Source: Symbiodinium natans
Lineage: Eukaryota; Sar; Dinophyceae; Suessiales; Symbiodiniaceae
Length of the DNA stretch: 64,000 nt
NCBI GenBank assembly: GCA_905221605.1
Contig: CAJNDS010002468.1
Coordinates: 1-64,000 of the forward strand
Direction of reading: 5' to 3'
The translations under genes were made by a program, and so were the position numbers. Shown piece after piece: positions 61,690 through 64,000 of the stretch. The notes beneath the pieces were generated by a model. It made no database searches and was not told the DNA's origin. It saw only the letters and a list, made by a program, of their open reading frames with translations. How positions within the stretch are numbered: position 1 is the first letter of the stretch; every line of letters begins with the position of its first letter.

Positions 61690-62330
61690 AAGGTCTCTGG
61701 AGCTTCAGGGGTTTAGGGTTTCGGGTTTAGGGTTTAGGGTTTAGGGTTCAGGGTTTAGGGTTTAGGGTTTGTATGCGAAGGTGTGGGAGTGGTTGTCGCC
61801 AGGGCAGAATTGACTTGGGCTTCGTTGGATTGATTGAGGAACGGCTCAGGACGCACAGCTTTCTTCACAGTCAACCATTGGCACCACGTGTTTCTGGGAA
61901 GAACCATGAGAAGCGTGTGCTTTCTTGCTTCTATGAGGGAAGTTCAGCTGCTGACAAGAAAAATCCACCGTTAAGTTTTCTGATCTGCTCTCTTTGCTTG
62001 AGAAAAATAGGGGTACCTTTAATACACCCCCCAAATATGTGCTGTACTGCAGAAGCCCCCGCAAAAGTATTGGCTTATGGTGTGTGTGTGTATGCATGTA
62101 CATATATATATATGCCAACAGAGCCTCCTATGATCCACAAAGCCTTGGTTCCAAAAGCAACACTATCAGTAAGGCTGTCCCCAACAAATCAATCGCATTA
62201 AATCAAGTTAACATCTTAAGGGGTGCGCAGTGTTCTTGCGCTATCACGGCAGGAACATCAATGGGTCGGCTCCCAAACATATGAGCGTACTGCATGGCAG
62301 CTGCAGCAAGGGGAACTCTGCAGAGACTCT
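61690..62330. other. Array then unique sequence, no supported gene
   Basis: TTTAGGG array at 61712-61772. A partial MITE-4-like stretch (AATAGGGGTACC ... ACCCCCCAAATATG) at about 62006-62040. An AT tract at 62098-62113. The 142-residue plus frame is not convincing. Confidence 0.45.
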
Positions 62331-62342
62331 AGCATGAGACCA

Positions 62343-63848
62343 TCAGACCGGTTTCTTCCAAGCGCTTGCCCTCGCGGCTCTCTTCTGCCCCAGCTTCTCC
62401 TCCTTACGTTCTTTCCTTTTGAGCCTTGCAGTGCTCGCTTCTCCTCTGGTGCGACTGTTGTCCACAGAGTGAAAGACGAAGGCAGGGTAGTGGGAGTCCG
62501 TGTCATACATGCGGATTCGCAAGTCTCTATGGTCGAAAGGGATGTGGCCGTGCGCCTTCGCAATTTCCCAACAGTTCTGTTGCGACTGGCTGCAAGTTGT
62601 TCCTCTGAATGAATATCCTCAGTTCATCCGACAACTGGCCCAAACCTTGATTCAGGTCAAGACCTAAAATGTCGCAAGAAGCCTCCACTGCCGCGGCAAA
62701 TAACTGCTGCAGCAGATCTCTGGTTCGTCCTCTCTTTTCACGTGCCACCATGTTATTTAGGTGAGCAGACCCCACGACAAGATGCTGCAAAGGCCACCCC
62801 TCTGGAACTCTTAGGTCGAACTTGCCGAAGATCCCCCTCAAGGCCCACTGCCCCGACGGTAGGTCTTCAGTCACTGCCTGAACCAACTGCCCGCTCCGAG
62901 CCAGAAAATCCTCGGGCATTGCAACTGCCAATCCTGATTCTGCGACAGCGACGACACTGTATTCCAAGCTCTCCAACCGTTGCAAATCCATGAGGTCGCA
63001 CTCCTGCATGGCTAAGTATGACCACGTGCCTGCAAGGAAGGCTGAGGTGTCGATTCCCTAAACCCTAAACCCTAAACCCGAAACCCTAAACCCTAAACCC
63101 TAAACCTTAAACCCGAAACCCACTCCTGCATGGCTAAGTATGACCACGTGCCTGCGAGGAAGGCTGAGATGTCGATTCCCTGGCGCACCGCGCCGGCGTT
63201 CCAGCATAAGCCGGATATCCGATTGTGCAGTCGCCGTGGATGAATCTGATGTCTCACCGCCTGCTCCGTGTAGTCAAAGCGGTACACTTCGCCGACTCCT
63301 GCCGCCTCGACCTCCGTGACCTCCGCAGTGGACGGCCGCTGAAAAATTTGCGACAAGGGCTGCTCTTCCTTTGCCAGATGTTGCGCCTGAAGGGGCCACT
63401 CCTCCGTGGGCCCCTTCAAACCGCGCTTGCGCTCCTTCCTTGTCCACGTCAGATCCATTTGCAAAGGCGGGTTAGCAAAAATCGCGGCGAAGAACTCATC
63501 CTCATTCCCCTGCGCAGCCATTCGCACAGCCTGCGGCGAATACGCAGACAGAATGACATCTTGTGTCAATGGCTTTGTCCGTCCCAGGGCATGAAAATGC
63601 GTCTCCTCGTGCAACATCGGACGTGGCTCAGGCAAATGCGGCCAATCAACCACTCTTTCTGGATACATGCGGTCCAATGCGTTCCAAGTCGACATGTATA
63701 ATCGCGACACAGTCTTGGACACCCGATTGCCTCTTTGCATATCGAGTTGCTGGTACACCCAACTGGTTCCAAAGTCGCTTGCGTAGCGGAACCCTGCCCC
63801 AAATTGCGCCGCGGCGGCACGCGTCAAGTCTTCCAGACGGTCCTCCAT
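62343..63848 (-). CDS. Endonuclease/exonuclease/phosphatase-like gene, interrupted by array and one frameshift
   Basis: Exon 1: first in-frame ATG at 63848 (MEDRLEDLTRAAAAQFGAGF), preceded by a good acceptor TTTTCCTTTCAG|CGC, so an upstream exon may lie outside the window. The second part (from 63009) has HLNNMVAREKRGRTRDLLQQ and CDILGLDLNQ, resembling the H-x-N-N and G-D-x-N-Q motifs of EEP nucleases of dinoflagellates and retroelements. Between them lies a 61-bp duplication flanking a telomere array; splicing 63030-63151 (GC...AG) would rejoin the frame exactly. Near 62570 the frame shifts by one base: the continuing frame reads AKAHGHIPFDHRDLRIRMYD then TDSHYPAFVFHSVDN and ends in a Lys/Arg-rich tail with stop at 62343. 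Could be a pseudogene or a base error. Role unknown. Confidence 0.6.
62999..63181. repeat. 61-bp direct duplication flanking a telomere array
   Basis: CACTCCTGCATGGCTAAG...GTCGATTCCCT at 62999-63059 and again at 63121-63181, differing at two positions. The 61 bases between them are CCCTAAA-type units (with CCCGAAA variants). Confidence 0.95.
63030..63151 (-). other. Predicted GC-AG intron made of telomere array plus duplication
   Basis: On the minus strand: CTTCCTCGCAG|GCACGTGG (donor) and CAGCCTTCCTTGCAG|GCACGTGG (acceptor with pyrimidine tract). Both boundaries are the same point in the two duplicate copies, so removal restores the pre-insertion coding sequence (…SAFLAG|TWSYLAMQECDL…). Confidence 0.55.
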
Positions 63849-64000
63849 GGCTGAGTCGCGCTGAAAGGAAAATCCCCTCACGCTTCACAAGAATGGTGCC
63901 TGTTCTTTTGCGACTCATACGAAACAATGGTTTACCAATCTTTATGGAGATCTTTCTGAATTAGCACGGGCTCCGCCAAGGGCGGGCGCAGGCCATCAGT

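Noticed and set aside
1-64000. True chromosome end or subtelomere as the explanation of the arrays
   Set aside because: Arrays occur in both orientations throughout, between gene exons and inside mobile elements, and no array runs to the window edge. They are interstitial.
1-64000. Assembly artefact as the sole explanation
   Set aside because: Not excluded, but exon order across arrays, equal 71-bp exons, target duplications and a filled/empty pair are hard to get from random misjoins. Long-read spanning is the decisive test.

Overview
The window looks like nuclear DNA of a dinoflagellate, most likely a Symbiodinium/Polarella-type alga. The lineage is an inference from four things: plant/dinoflagellate-type telomere repeats (TTTAGGG) everywhere, GC-rich minus-strand genes, splice junctions of the form AG|GC...AG|G, and gene families common in these algae (kinesin-light-chain-like TPR proteins, BspA/DUF285 repeat proteins, TIR-like multi-pass membrane proteins). 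No bacterial operon, phage, rRNA, tRNA or CRISPR array was found, and the dinoflagellate spliced-leader sequence was not seen.

The dominant feature is more than one hundred interstitial telomere-type arrays, from about 4 to more than 20 units, between short islands of unique sequence. On the + strand most islands carry a CCCTAAA array on the left and a TTTAGGG array on the right, the polarity of a telomere-capped fragment. Consecutive islands therefore meet head to head (TTTAGGG)m...(CCCTAAA)n. Many islands translate, on the minus strand, into short exon-like pieces that run in a sensible order. The arrays thus appear to be the main content of introns. Four loci show arrays inserted into pre-existing sequence: a paralogous empty site (about 5560 against 9054), a 10-bp target duplication inside a MITE (33869-33930), an array inside another MITE (11451-11485), and a 61-bp duplication inside an endonuclease-like gene (62999-63181).

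Layout. 1-2300: degenerate telomere repeats and 8-mer (GTGTCTGA) satellites. 2550-9300: two intronless minus-strand genes, a 505-residue protein of unknown function and a 546-residue TIR-like membrane protein, whose upstream regions are copies of each other. 9400-15100: a 102-residue membrane-protein fragment and a nine-exon gene resembling a glycosyltransferase-like protein. 16900-27900: a TPR gene cut into half-repeat exons, including six exons of exactly 71 bp; a seventh lies in the next TPR cluster. 28000-34900: mostly arrays with a few orphan exon-like islands. 35760-42180: a second TPR exon cluster. 43700-45360: a tandem duplication. 45833-47313 and 60170-61656: two near-identical DUF285 genes. 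48900-59700: arrays with exon pieces of an ADP-ribosyltransferase-like family. 62343-63848: an endonuclease/exonuclease/phosphatase-like gene interrupted by an array.

Four short inverted-repeat element families (called MITE-1 to MITE-4 here) are scattered through the window. One supplies a stop codon and one supplies a predicted splice acceptor. The genes do not form one pathway; what links them is the way they are broken up. All exon structures are read from translation and splice-like motifs only, without transcript evidence.
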